Positions 1 to 10,547 are shown, counted from the stretch's first letter. The stretch: DNA of 64,000 nt from Maea johnstoni (GCA_963942565.1 OZ012699.1:25573706-25637705); one strand, 5' to 3'. Translations and numbers: made by a program. Notes: a model not told the origin generated them from the sequence alone.

Positions 1-199
1 AATATTTTCATGATTTTGCTTCTGCCTGCAAAATATCCTCAAAATTGTGAGGCTGCTTTTGGCCACTCTGAGCTTTAAAGGGTTATGATCTTTACTCAAC
101 ACTTGGCCCATTCATGTCTGCAACCTCCATGGCACATATTTTCTGGTTCATGATACTTTTTGAAAATAACCTTAAAAGCTTAGATACAGAAAAAAATTG

Positions 200-226
200 A
201 AACAATAATGATAATAATAATAATGA

Positions 227-299
<73 letters not shown>

Positions 300-438
300 T
301 ATAATGATAATGATGATAATAATGATAATAAAAATAATAATAATGATAATAATGATAATGATAATAATAATAATGATAATGGTAAACAATAATAATATTA
401 GTACTAATGATAGTAATACTACTACTAATAATAAATTG

Positions 439-480
<42 letters not shown>

Positions 481-486
481 GTAATA

Positions 487-523
<37 letters not shown>

Positions 524-570
524 GAAGAAGAAGAAGAAGAAGAAGGAGAAGAAGATTAATGATATAACAC
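200..570. repeat. Compound trinucleotide microsatellite
   Basis: A run of (ATA/ATG)n leads into about 68 bp of pure (ACT)n near 228-296. A second (AAT)n tract follows at about 438-521 and ends in (AAG)n at 522-553. Long Ile/Leu/Ser open frames across it come from the triplet period and are not genes. Confidence 0.95.
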
Positions 571-1046
571 CTATGACATTGAGAATAATAAGAATAATAA
601 GAATAATAGTAATAATGATGATACATTTGTATATGTCTCTTACCATTCCCTATACTGCCTTTTTCCTAAGTATCCTATCTAAATTCCAGCATTTGCCCCT
701 TCTGCCTGCGATTGTAAACATCTTGTACATCTTGTTATCTATAGACTGATTCTAAGGTCAGATAGATAGTAGCCTACCATAATAAATGTGCCTACATTAT
801 GTTTAGACTAACTTTTTATCTTGTATACAGGTTGTTGGGCCAATCCCTGAACAGTCAAAGACTGAACATGGATATTGTTTATTCACCTGCAGCATCCTGT
901 TTGTAAACATGTGAGATTTGTGGCCTAGTGGAGAAGCTGCTAATGAACCATCTCCTCAACAAGTGATGTGTGGCACTTTCAGGCTGAATTCATGTTCCCT
1001 GGCTAGGTAAATAATATCATAACGTAAAAATGGATAACCAATATCT
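571..1046. other. Non-coding, nothing recognised
   Basis: AT-rich single-copy-looking DNA with no open frame, splice-bounded exon or clear repeat that I can support. Probably intron or intergenic. Confidence 0.4.
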
Positions 1047-1259
1047 TTAACTCTTATGCTGCTGGTGGCTAATTTTGCCAATACAAAATGAAGCAAAAAG
1101 CCTATAAAATGGCAGAAACCCCGGCACATGGGGACTCATCTGAGAGAACTCAGTGGCAGCTATCCAATGAATACCAAAATGACAGGGTTTAGATGGTTTT
1201 TAAAAATATCTGCGTGCTTCTTCTTTAGATGAAAGTAGCCTTAGCATCGGTAGGGTTAA
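1047..1259 (+). mobile_element. TTAA MITE, family B
   Basis: Bounded by TTAA at both ends. It begins CTCTTATGCTGCTGGTGGCTA and ends GCATCGGTAGGG. The interior is an imperfect whole-length palindrome that pairs ATGCTG and AAACCCTG motifs in each half. TTAA target sites with CCC/GGG termini are typical of piggyBac-type non-autonomous elements. There is no coding capacity. The right TTAA is shared with the next element. Confidence 0.8.
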
Positions 1260-1485
1260 CCCATTAATGCTTGTAGCGGGCAAAAACAGCCTGACAATTT
1301 TGGTGAAATATTTCAGACAAAAGCTTAGATGGAAAAAAATTGACAGGGAAATGTTAATCAGAACACTACTCACAATTATCCTTGAAAGATTTTATGAAAT
1401 TATTCTTCATTTACAAGTCATTATCAAAAGCATAAAAAATCCAGACAACAATTTCAAGAGTAGCCTTTCAAAGTTAATGGGTTAA
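1256..1485 (+). mobile_element. TTAA MITE, family A
   Basis: Runs from TTAACCCATTAATGC to TTAATGGGTTAA, about 230 bp. The terminal inverted repeat is CCCATTAA/TTAATGGG. The interior carries the family hallmark pair of GGAGAAATGTTAATCAGAAC-like and CTCC-like arms. It shares its left TTAA with the family B copy before it. Confidence 0.85.
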
Positions 1486-1684
1486 CCTATTCTTACCTAG
1501 ATAGCCTTCAGTTACTGATGTCATCTGACACAAAGATGAAAATTGTGCAAATGGAAGAGAAACTTAGAGGTAGAGCTATTTGCATGTAGTTTGCAAAGTT
1601 GATAAATATGTAAAATGTGAAATGATAGATTGAGAATACTAGAGTTAACGCACCTATCTATGTGTAAGATTGTATCAAGGTGAG

Positions 1685-1800
1685 CGAATGGAGGAATATG
1701 ATTGGTGGAGTGAATGGATGAATGTGATTGGCTGAGTGAATGGTGGAATTTGATTGGCTGAGTGAATGGAGGAATGTGATTGGCTGAGTGGCAGCGAAAG
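1685..1800. repeat. 26-bp minisatellite, about 4 copies
   Basis: The unit is close to GAATGGAGGAATGTGATTGG CTGAGT. A further degenerate copy lies beyond the hAT MITE near 2255-2280, so that insertion split the array. Confidence 0.75.
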
Positions 1801-1839
1801 AGTTAAGGCAGATATATATTTGTAAGATTGTATCAAAAC

Positions 1840-2241
1840 TAGAGCTGCACTCACAGAGGGAGATCAACTCATGAGCTTGCCACCCGTTTGACTCGTGAGC
1901 TCACGGACATTCCAATTTTCCAAACAAATACTTATTTTCCAGCCCAGCTATCGAAAAATAAATATTTCTTGGCAGATATTTATTAACATTTTCAAATGTG
2001 CTGACGAGGTACAGAGGTCAGTATAACAATCAACACCATGTGAATGTATACATTGGAGATTGTAAAGAAGACATGACAGCGCAAGGCAGTTATGTATGTT
2101 AATAATGTGTGTTAGGTGCTCTGTGTTACGTTTGTGTTCCCAACATAGACAAGCTCACAATTTGAACATTTCAGCTCGAGCTCGGCGAGTTTGCCCCAGG
2201 GCTCGAGCCACTCGAGTTCGTGAGTGGTGAGTGCAGCTCTA
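1840..2241. mobile_element. hAT-type MITE with 8-bp TSD
   Basis: The ends are TAGAGCTGCACTCAC and GAGTGCAGCTCTA, forming a terminal inverted repeat. Flanking 8-bp direct repeats ATCAAAAC (1832-1839 and 2242-2249) are exact, as expected for hAT target-site duplication. At 402 bp it has no transposase, so it is non-autonomous. An element of similar size and ends lies at 49243-49651. Confidence 0.9.
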
Positions 2242-2404
2242 ATCAAAACTGATTGAGGAATGTGATTAGCTGAGAGAGAGGAATTTAGCTGTTGACAAGC
2301 AGGAATGCAGATTACTCTTTGATTTCATCATGTGTAATCATCACAACTTGATCCTACAAATTGGGATATGTGTAACACATGTGGGACCAGGTCTGGAGAA
2401 AGAT

Positions 2405-2720
2405 CCTAGGGGGACAAAGTAGCTCAGTTGGTTAGGTGTCGAACTTGTAATCAGTAGGTCCCTGGTTCAATTCCCGGCCGGGACAATTTGGTCTGTCCTT
2501 GGGCAAGACAGTTTATTCCATATTGCCTCAGTTTACCCATCTACAAGATGGGTATCTAGCATAAGTAAGGCAGTGCTTAGAGCTTGTGCGCTATATGCTG
2601 ACAGCTGCTCTGGAATATCCCTCGGGGAATTGAAATGATTTCCGTGTACGTGTGTACAGGCCTGCTAGGGAAGGAAGGTTTGGTGAACATTCCGATGGAT
2701 ACAAGACTATAAACTGAATA
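2405..2720 (+). mobile_element. tRNA-derived SINE
   Basis: A tRNA-like head at about 2407-2481 holds an A box (TAGCTCAGTTGG) and B box (GGTTCAATTCC). The anticodon loop reads CTTGTAA (TGT, threonine-like). A non-tRNA body follows, containing GGTCTGTCCTTGGGCAAGAC and a CAGTTTACCCATCT segment that resembles MIR/L2-type SINE tails. The long body argues against a working tRNA gene. The 3' end is approximate. Confidence 0.8.
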
Positions 2721-2798
2721 CCTTTATAAAGGAACTATTATCCCGTAAGATGAAATGAGTGAATTTACTTAATTTGCACTTACTCAAGCCTTTATGTG

Positions 2799-2998
2799 TT
2801 AACCCTGTCTGATTTTCCCCAAATTGGTCCAATTATTTAGGCAATATCTTTCAAACTGTAAAACCTCTTGAAAGATATTTGTAAAAAAATGTTCTTCAGA
2901 TCGCTTTCAAAAAACTCCCCTTCAAATGCTTTTCTCTGTCATGCACTATCAGGTTATTTTCAAAAGTATCTTGCTTCTAGAGGACACTTAACTGTTAA
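2799..2998 (+). mobile_element. TTAA MITE, family A (first of a chain of three)
   Basis: TTAA at both ends, with the family A interior (TTTGGCAATATCTTTCAAA-like, TCAAAAGTATC, AGAGGACACTT). It is divergent. Its right TTAA is shared with the next copy. Confidence 0.65.
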
Positions 2999-3227
2999 CC
3001 CTTTTATCTCTTTAGCATGCCAAATGAGTTCCGACTATTTTGGCAATATCTTTCAAAATAAAGCAACTTTTTTCAAAATCTTTGAAGAAGAAATGTTCTT
3101 CAGAACCAAGCAAACAATTCCCTATCAAATATTTTGCCAGTTTATACTTTTTCATAAAGTTATTTTGAAAAGTGTCTAAGATCCAGATGACACTTGTCTT
3201 GGAGTGCTGTAGGCAAGAATGTATTAA
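2995..3227 (+). mobile_element. TTAA MITE, family A (second of chain)
   Basis: Starts TTAACCCTTTTAT and ends at the TTAA of 3224-3227. Family A interior, including GAAGAAATGTTCTTCAGAAC and a GTCTAAGATCCAGATGACAC motif near the 3' end. It shares TTAA with both neighbours. Open frames on both strands here are incidental. Confidence 0.7.
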
Positions 3228-3428
3228 ACCATTAATGCTCATAGCGGCCAAAAGCAGCCTGACAATTTTGATGAAATCTCACAAGCAAAGGCATAGTTTG
3301 GAAAATATTTGATGGAGAAATGTTAATCAAAACATTACCACCAACTCTCCTTCAAATATTCTGTGAAATCTTTCACATTTCCAAAGTTATTGTCAAAAGT
3401 ATTGTAGATCCAGACGTGAATGGGTTAA
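3224..3428 (+). mobile_element. TTAA MITE, family A (third of chain)
   Basis: Starts TTAAACCATTAATGCTCATA and ends GTGAATGGGTTAA. It has the canonical GCCAAAAGCAGCCTGACAAT motif and the paired GGAGAAATG / CTCTCCTTCAAATAT arms. About 25 bp shorter than full-length copies near the 3' end. Confidence 0.85.
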
Positions 3429-3670
3429 GTTCAGCGTTGAGTTGTGGCAGTAAATATCATAACTAACAACCTTATCATGTGAGAACCACCCCCGGAGTGG
3501 AACACACATGTTTGTATGTATGTATAGAAGGTTAGATGATTTAGGCCGCAGGGTCGAGTTTCAGAATGAGGCTCCGGAAGCTCAGCGTGAATCGTAAATC
3601 GCAGTACGTAATTGATTGCTACCACTGACTTGGTGGTCATTCTAAACAAGCCCCAGGGCCTTGGGAGCTA

Positions 3671-3902
3671 TTAACCCATTCATGCCTAAAGTGCCGAAAA
3701 TCGGTCTGGCTATTCTGGTAATATCTGAGTGAGCAAAACATTTTTTAGAAAAATATTTGAAGGAAAGTTGTTGATCTGATCCTAGCCAACAATTCTCCTT
3801 CAATTTTTTTGTGAATTTGTATTCAAAATAAAAGTTATTTTCAAAATTGTGTTAGGTCCATACGACACTTGTCAAGGAGATCACTTGGCATGGATTGGTT
3901 AT
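3671..3902 (+). mobile_element. TTAA MITE, family A variant
   Basis: Starts TTAACCCATTCATGCCTAAA. The interior has TTTGAAGGAAAGTTG and CTCCTTCAA arms. It ends GGCATGGATTGGTTAT, where the last TTAA has changed to TTAT. Confidence 0.8.
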
Positions 3903-4045
3903 TTACTCGTACAGGAATCCAGGATCCCACACTGAGACGTTTAACCTATTTGTGACCAAAATTTCTCCTGTTTTTTCGAAAAATGTTTCATTCACAAAAT
4001 GGTCAGGATATTTTAGCTGGTACAGGCATAAAAGTGTTAATACTC

Positions 4046-4250
4046 TTAACCCTTATGCTGCTGATGGCTAATTTGACAAAATGAATGCCAAAAAATCTGA
4101 AAAATGACCTTTGCACATGGGTACTCATCTGAGAGTACTCAGCGAGAGCTATCCAATGAATACCAACAGGACAGGGTTTAGATGGCTTTTGAAAATCTTT
4201 GCGTCCTTGTGCTTTGGACGAAAGTAGCCTTTAAGCATTAGAAGGGTTAA
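4046..4250 (+). mobile_element. TTAA MITE, family B
   Basis: TTAACCCTTATGCTGCTG at the left and AGAAGGGTTAA at the right, about 205 bp, with the family B interior (GGGTACTCATCTGAGAGTAC). Confidence 0.88.
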
Positions 4251-4346
4251 ACGCTAATACTTAGGATACAGTGTTATAAATGGCTCTCAGTTCAACTATT
4301 CATGCCGAGAGATCTCGTAGATAAAGTCTCCTTAGCATTGGTAGGG

Positions 4347-4560
4347 TTAACCCTTCCAATGCTGAGGCTTCTTTCGTCCAAAGTACAATGACGCCAATAT
4401 TTCTGAAAACCAACCAAACCCTGTCATGTTGGTACTCATTTGGAAGCTCTCACTGAGTACTTTCACATGAGTACCCATATGTCAGGGTTTCGGTGTTTTT
4501 TTCATGATTTTTGCATTATTTTGCATTGGCCAACTTAGCCACCAGCAGTATAAGGGTTAA
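4347..4560 (-). mobile_element. TTAA MITE, family B, reverse
   Basis: Runs from TTAACCCTTCCAATGCTGAG to CAGTATAAGGGTTAA. The 20 bp just before it (CCTTAGCATTGGTAGGG) match the end of a forward family B copy. A truncated forward copy therefore shares the TTAA at 4347-4350. Confidence 0.88.
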
Positions 4561-4759
4561 AGCAAGTCAGTAATTCCTTGGCAGTTTTTCCTCCTCTCTC
4601 TCTATCTCTCGCTCCCTCTCATAGTCTCCCAGTCCTACGCATATGCTGACTTCTCATGCGAGTCTACCTCTCCCACTCCTCTCCCACTCCAGGGCGGCGA
4701 CATCGTCTCAGATGACAACCGAGCGCACTTGGAGGTTGTCGCAGTACATAGTATCAGAG

Positions 4760-5215
4760 CGGGAAGAGAACTTAACGCCTTTAGGTGGGTGGTGCGGCAG
4801 AGACTCTGATCAGCAGAGTCACAGTGTGGGGAAACAAGACAATTGAGGAAGAAAGAGAACTTTGCGACTTTAGGTGTGTGGTGGTGTGGCAGAGACTCTG
4901 ATCAGTGGTAACGTAGGAACTAGCACTGTGGAGAAAAAGGACAATTTAGGAAGAGAACTTAACTTACTACATGTGGGTGGTGCATCAGAGACTTTGATCA
5001 GTGGTGACATAGGAGTCGCGGTGAGGAGATACAAGACAATTTGGGATCTCCTCTCAAAAAGCGAATACGAGGAAATTTCAGATTTCTTCCCAAAACCAGT
5101 GAACTTTAATACACACCTATGGGAATATGGAGGCAAATACGATACAATTTTGGATTTTTCCCCAAAACCGGTGAAATTGGATACACACTTATGGGAATAT
5201 ACACTACATAATGGA
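4760..5215. repeat. Degenerate tandem repeats (about 110 bp x3, then about 72 bp x2)
   Basis: GGTGGTGCGGCAGAGACTCT-like units recur near 4790, 4875 and 4975. A CCCAAAACCAGTGAACTTTA-like unit follows at 5092 and 5163. The open frame at 4874-5254 crosses both repeat types and has no recognisable domain. Confidence 0.7.
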
Positions 5216-5261
5216 TACCTGACTTCTAGGATGCCCGGAAGACCAGGAAATTGAATACAAC

Positions 5262-5640
5262 ATGTAAAATATTGGATTGTGCAAAACGTGTATCTTGTCT
5301 CTTGAATGAAAAGAGGAACCACAAACAGGTTGCAAGGCATATCATAGCATTTGAAAATCTTCTCATGATCTGTGGTTGACCTGAGATAAATCATCAGGAG
5401 AAAGGTCAAAGTTCAAAGGTCACATAGAGCATGCTCCAGTGGATTTCTCATATCCTGTTCGGGAATCATAATAACATCCCGGTAGTCAGGCCAGTGGTAG
5501 CTTATTTTGTTACATGCTGGGAAAGTAGATATATGTGAAACACCTAGGTAAAATAAGTTATTATACTGGAGAACCTATTGGTCGTGAGATTATATGTTAT
5601 GGTTACAATGAAAAATTATGTAATGTGATATAGTTTATTT
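5262..5640. other. Non-coding, nothing recognised
   Basis: AT-rich sequence between two tandem-repeat blocks. I see no exon, transposon end or RNA gene. Confidence 0.4.
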
Positions 5641-5641
5641 T

Positions 5642-6125
5642 GTTACAAAGTGGGAAGGCTGATATGGTTACAATGTAAGATTATAAAATTTGAAAGTTTT
5701 TTTGTTACAAAGTGGGGAGGCTGTTGTGGTTACAATGTAAAGTTATGAAATTTGATAGTTTATTTTGTAACAAAGTGGGGAGGCCGTTATGGTTACAATG
5801 TAAAGTTATGAAATTTGATAGTTTATTTTGTTACAAAGTGGGGAGGCCGTTATGGTTACAATGTAAAGTTATGAAATTTGATAGTTTATTTTGTTACAAA
5901 GTGGGGAGGCCGTTATGGTTACAATATAAAGTTATGAAATTTGATAGTTTATTTTGTTACAAAGTGGGGAGGGCATTATGGTTACAATGTAAAGTTATGA
6001 AATTTGATAGTTTATTTTGTTACAAAGTGGGGAGGCCGTTAATGGTTACAATGTAAAGTTATGAAATTTGATAGTTTATTTTGTGACAAAGTGGGGAGGC
6101 CATTATGGTTTCAATGTAAAGTTAT
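5642..6125. repeat. 63-bp minisatellite, about 8 copies
   Basis: The unit starts near GTTACAAAGTGGGGAGGCCG and repeats at about 5642, 5703, 5768, 5831, 5894, 5957, 6020 and 6083. Central copies are nearly identical. Because 63 is a multiple of three, the array keeps one frame open (5712-6056) as a 21-residue periodic peptide. I read this as a by-product and not a gene. Confidence 0.95.
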
Positions 6126-6492
6126 GAAATTTGACTACAGTTTAGAATTATGATCATGAGACTGCTTTAAATAGTGGGGACTGCTCTGAAGAAGTAAAAA
6201 ACATGGGTGCTGAGCCAATAGGCATCAGGCAACTAAGTCAAAAACTGTTTGCACTACACAGGGAACACTTCTTTCCTATTATACCAGTCACCCTATAGAT
6301 GTCACAGCGTCACCATTTTAGCCTCCAGTTGTTCAGGGTATATATGGTTTATTGGAGGTTAAGTGCAGTGTTATTAAGGCGTCCTCAATGGACCCCCGAG
6401 CTAGACTGAGCGAGACCCAAGACCGGTGTCATTTCTGGGGCAAGGCTTAACGCTGTGCACCATTCTAGTGACAATTAGGGTATCCTCAGACA

Positions 6493-6523
<31 letters not shown>

Positions 6524-6551
6524 GAGATGTTCATTTATCTTTGTGTGTGTC
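6126..6551. other. Non-coding with a poly-T tract
   Basis: A run of about 25 T lies at 6499-6523. Nothing else here is recognisable. Confidence 0.5.
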
Positions 6552-6670
6552 CAGGGCTCGACATTAAGGCTAGCCCTGGGCTAGTTATTGAAAGTCAGGG
6601 CTAGTAAATTCTACCTATGAGTAGCCCTGAGGGGCTAGTTAGAATTAAAATATCAGGGCTTAAAAAAGTA
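6552..6670. mobile_element. hAT-type MITE fragment
   Basis: Begins CAGGGCTCGACATTAAGG, followed by GC-rich inverted motifs (GCCCTGGGCTAG, CAGGGCTAG). The same CAGGGCTCGACATT end bounds the element at 62527-63034. No matching right end or TSD is visible, so this is probably one end only. Confidence 0.55.
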
Positions 6671-7087
6671 TGAAGCCCTCTTTGGGCTCTGCATACCTGG
6701 ATGATATTATAACCCAATACACTGTATTCTTTTCATTTTCTCAACAGAGGCTATGTTATAAGAAAATTGGAGGGGTATGTACTTGGCTGAATACAGCAGT
6801 CTGCCTATATATACTGAGAGTCTCTGGCATACATCAAACAGTTGTCCCCAAATGACTGAGATTTTGCATTTTCTAAACTGAAATAAAAGTAAATAACTAT
6901 AAGAAAAAAAAGAAAAGAAAAATTTGGGGATGCACTTTGCATTATATGTAGTCTGTACATCATGCTGTGAGAGGTCTTTAGCAGAGAGTCTCTGCCATAC
7001 ATCAAACTCTTGTCCACAAATGGAAAGCCAGCATGAAGCAGGAAATTAGAGCATTCACGTCAGATTGCATTCCAGTTGACAGGCTTA
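6671..7087. other. Non-coding with a short direct duplication
   Basis: A segment GAGAGTCTCTGGCATACATC near 6818 recurs near 6985 with few changes. No coding exon is supported. Confidence 0.5.
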
Positions 7088-7483
7088 TTAACCCATTACT
7101 TACCATAGCGAAGGCCAAGTACAGCATGAGGATCTTGCAAAAGTCTTATAGGCCAAATACAGCCTGACAATCTTGATGAATTCTTATAGGGCCTAAAAAA
7201 AGTTGTTTGTTTCTTGTAACCCTACCCTAACAAGTTTTTATTCAAAAAAATCCCTACCCTAAAGTTTTTTCCGCCCTCCCAACTTCCAATCAATGTAAAA
7301 CATGCTGAAAACACCAAAAAAGAATGCAAAATTTTTTTTTTACCGATCTACTTACTCTATTTTTTCTCAGACCGTTACAGGAAACAAACAATATTTTTTT
7401 CTTGGCCTAGGTAAAAGCTGATTTAGGAAATATTTGAAGGAGTAATTTTCAAAATTTCTCAGGGATGGTGAATTGATTCTTAA
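7088..7483 (+). mobile_element. TTAA MITE, family A, truncated and interrupted by MITE C
   Basis: Starts TTAACCCATTACTTACCATA. A family C MITE (7189-7407) sits inside it: the host sequence reads CTTATA before the insert and TAGGTAAAAGC after it, matching the uninterrupted CTTATAGGTAAAAGC at about 7730. A short internal duplication precedes the insert. The right part is lost at a family B copy. Confidence 0.7.
7189..7407. mobile_element. MITE family C (long TIR)
   Basis: Left end GGGCCTAAAAAAAGTTGTTT and right end CAATATTTTTTTCTTGGCC form an inverted repeat of about 35 bp with GTTTGTTTC(T/C)TGTAAC cores. The flanking host indicates a TA duplication. No coding capacity. Confidence 0.8.
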
Positions 7484-7674
7484 CCCATCCAATTCTGAGG
7501 CCACTTTTGCAAAGTGCAAGAACGCAAAGATTTTTTGAAAACCATCTCAACCTGGTCATGTTGGTAGCCATTGGATAGCTCTCGCTGAGTACTCTGAGAT
7601 GAGTTTCAGTCATTTTTCAGGGTTTTTGTATCCTTTTGCATTGGTCAAATTAGCCACCCGTAGCATAAGGGTTA
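7480..7674 (-). mobile_element. TTAA MITE, family B, reverse
   Basis: Starts TTAACCCATCCAATTCTGAG and ends GTAGCATAAGGGTTA. About 195 bp with the usual interior, slightly shortened after the GATGAG motif. Confidence 0.8.
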
Positions 7675-8140
7675 CACCATTAACTTATCATAGCTGTCAA
7701 GTACAGCCTAACAATCTTGATAAAATCTTATAGGTAAAAGCAGATTTGGGAAAATATTTGAAGGAGAAATGTTGAAATTGTCTTTGTGATACTATGACCC
7801 TTATGCAAAAAGAAATTGAAATCATGCAATTTAGAGGCAGAGTATTTAGGCCTTTAAAAGAAAAAGTTGTTTATTCCAACTTCCAACTCCTACTCAACAT
7901 AAAACATGCATGAGAAACACATTTTTGAAAAAAAATTGAAAATAAAAATTTACCTGCCTACCTACCTACCCTCTTTTTCATACCGTTACAGGAAACGAAC
8001 ACTTTATTTTTTAGGCTTTGAGGAGAGTTGTAAGTTCGATTTTTATGAGAGCTTTTACAAATATTTCCCCAAGGAGGCTTTGGCTAATGAAATGTTACCA
8101 AAATAGTCACACCTTTTTTATACAGGAATGATTGGGTTAA
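7672..8140 (+). mobile_element. TTAA MITE, family A, carrying a MITE C insert
   Basis: Starts TTACACCATTAACTTATCAT, reads the family A interior to about 7847, then a family C element, then the rest (GAGGAGAGTTGTAAG) to GATTGGGTTAA. The whole is about 470 bp. Confidence 0.65.
7848..8018. mobile_element. MITE family C, nested
   Basis: Contains AAAGTTGTTTATTCCAACTT at the left and ACCGTTACAGGAAACGAAC at the right with TTAGGC ends, matching the copy at 7189-7407. Confidence 0.7.
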
Positions 8141-8542
8141 AAGAAATTAGATCCCAAGACTTCCGAGATATAGTACGCTGTCCTCGGTACCCGTCATCCA
8201 ATAGCTGGCAAACTTATCAGCCAATTAGCTGCGAGATTGATCAAATCAGACTCACCGAGACTGCTGTTTAGTGTCATAGACTGTGTGGATTCTGCAATTG
8301 ATGACACAAGGGCTATTTTCTCTTTTGGGAATTCAGTAATTTCTGATGAGGTATTAGCGATATTAGCTGTCACTCAGGTTACGAATTAAGAAATCAAAGT
8401 GAGCTATAACTTATTTTATTGACAAGGGAATGTTTAGCAGGCAACAAAAGTGTTAATTTGGCAATTGTAAATGCTGAACTTTTACAGCATATGTTTTGAA
8501 TGACAAAACCCTCCAACCCAGGTAAAGAAAGGGTGGCATACA
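8141..8542. other. Non-coding, nothing recognised
   Basis: Short open stretches only. No exon with credible splice sites. Confidence 0.35.
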
Positions 8543-9290
8543 TTTTATAGGAAGGGTAGAAGTTCACAGTATCCCATCTTCCCTGTTACAGGGTATCCCA
8601 TAGGACTTATTTGGAATGATAGGAGTAGATTATATATACCCTGGTGAAGGTTTCCATATAATTTTATAGGAAGGGTAGAGGTTGTACCCTTTTCTTACCT
8701 GGTACAGGGTATCCCATAGGACTTATTTGGAATGATAGGAGTTGATTATATATACCCTGGTGAAGGTTTTCATATAATTTTATAGGAAGGGTAAAGGTTG
8801 TACCCTTTTCTTACCTGGTACAGGGTATCCCATAGGACTTATTTGGAATGATAGGAGTAGATTATATATACCCTGGTGAAGGTTTTCATATAATTTTATA
8901 GGAAGGGTAGAGGTTGAACCCCTTTCTTACCTGGTACAGGGTATCCCATAGGACTTATTCGGAATGATAGGAGTTGATTATATATACCCTGGTGAAGGTT
9001 TTCATAAAATTCTATAGAAAGGGTAGAGGTTGTACCCTTTTCGTCCCTGGTACACTTGGGTATCCCATAGGACTTATTCGGAATGATAGGAGTTGATTAC
9101 ATATACCCTGGTTTGGTGAAGGTTTTCATATATGATGTTATAGGAAAGGTAAAGGTCATAACCCCTCTGCACCCTGGTACAGGGTTGCCTAGAGGACATT
9201 ATAGGAATGATAGAACTAAGTTATTGATACCCAAGTAAAGGTTTTCATTTATAATGTTATAGGAAGGGTTAAGAGGTCATACCCAGCCCT
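8543..9290. repeat. Tandem repeat of about 116-128 bp, about 7 copies
   Basis: Each unit includes TTTTATAGGAAGGGTAGAGG, CTGGTACAGGGTATCCCATA and GAATGATAGGAG. Units begin near 8543, 8661, 8777, 8893, 9008, 9136 and 9257. Middle copies are most alike and edge copies have drifted. Confidence 0.92.
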
Positions 9291-9795
9291 TTGCACCCTG
9301 GTACAGGGTTGCCCATAGGTCTCTGCACCCTGGTACAGGGTTGCCCATAGGACTCTGCACCCTGGTACAGTGGTTGCCCATAGGACTCTGCACCCTGGTA
9401 CAGGGTTGCCCATAGGACTCTGCACCCTGGTACAGTGGTTGCCCATAGGACTCTGCACCCTGGTACAGGGTTGCCCATAGGACTCTGCACCCTGGTACAG
9501 GGTTGCCCATAGGACTCTGCACCCTGGTACAGGGTTGCCCATAGGACTCTGCACCCTGGTACAGTGGTTGCCCATAGGACTCTGCACCCTGGTACAGGGT
9601 TGCCCATAGGACTCTGCACCCTGGTACAGGGTTGCCCATAGGACTCTGCACCCTGGTACAGTGGTTGCCCATAGGACTCTGCACCCTGGTACAGGGTTGC
9701 CCATAGGACTCTGCACCCTGGTACAGTGGTTGCCCATAGGACTCTGCACCCTGGTACAGGGTTGCCCATAGGACTCTGCACCCTGGTACAGATTG
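9281..9795. repeat. 32/33-bp minisatellite, 16 copies
   Basis: The unit is CTGCACCCTGGTACAGGGTT GCCCATAGGA. Copies are 32 bp with GGG or 33 bp with GTGG, interspersed irregularly. The unit matches the CTGGTACAGGGTATCCCATA part of the larger upstream repeat, so it probably arose by secondary expansion. Overlapping long frames on the - strand are artefacts of the array. Confidence 0.97.
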
Positions 9796-9864
9796 CCCAG
9801 AGGACTTTCTAGGAATGATAGGAAGAGATATTATATACCCCGGTAAAGTTCATCAAATATGATG

Positions 9865-10182
9865 TTAACCCTGCTCTTGCTAACACCGGATATATCTGGT
9901 GCTACATATCTTGCCTGTGTGACCAACACCGGATATATCCGGTCTTTGGGTACCCTTGCACTTAGCAAAATAAAAACTACATAGGTTGATTAAGGGGTAT
10001 TGAATTATACTAGATATCAAGGTTTTACCTCTTACTATGTTTCTATTTCAGTTTGTGAAGCACATTATTGAAACAGTAATAGAAATCTATGAAATCTTTC
10101 TGATTTGGTGGGTAGACCCACAATATCCCTGGTCCCAGGGGATAGGTTCTCCCATATGGGGGTCTAGCATGACAAGGGTTAA
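9865..10182. mobile_element. TTAA MITE, family D
   Basis: Starts TTAACCCTGCTCTTGCTAAC and ends TAGCATGACAAGGGTTAA, giving inverted ends TTAACCC(T)TGTCATGCTA. About 318 bp. It contains two ACACCGGATATATC(T/C)GGT palindromes near 9882 and 9926. Distinct inside from families A and B. Confidence 0.65.
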
Positions 10183-10547
10183 AGGAAGGTAGCTCTGCAC
10201 CCTGACTATTCCAAACAAAATCTATAAGGTAATTATGTAATAAAGTACCATTAATAGTACCTTTAAAATCCTGTACCGTTTCATTGGAACCGATACCGTA
10301 CCATACTGTTTTGTTCATAGAGGTATCAATCCCTGCCCCCTTCCCACCTGGTACAGGATATCCCTGGGTAGAGGTCGTACCCCCTCACCCCTAGGGTGTA
10401 GGGTAGCAGAGGTCATACCCCCTTCACACCCGGGTATAGGGTAGCATGCATGTAGATAGTTTATTATGAAGGGTAGAGGTCGTACCCCCTTCCTGTGCCA
10501 GTAGATCTATCTTAGTCACATGTCTGTCTTGGCAGGTGGTGATTTAC
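10183..10547. other. Degenerate outliers of the 8.5-9.8 kb repeat
   Basis: GGGTAGAGGTCGTACCCCCT and similar phrases recur at about 10371, 10401 and 10462. They resemble drifted parts of the upstream 116-bp unit. No gene seen. Confidence 0.5.

Noticed and set aside
2407-2481. tRNA-Thr-like gene
   Set aside because: A and B boxes are present but a long SINE body follows and the acceptor stem pairs imperfectly, so it is called as a SINE head.
4874-5254. 126-codon gene
   Set aside because: The frame runs through two tandem-repeat types, has no domain, and a similar frame is open on the other strand.
9249-9781. Three overlapping frames of 135-170 codons on the - strand
   Set aside because: All three frames of one minisatellite are open, which shows the openness comes from the repeat and not from coding.
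9281-9795. CRISPR-like array
   Set aside because: Units are contiguous with no unique spacers, and the genome is eukaryotic.
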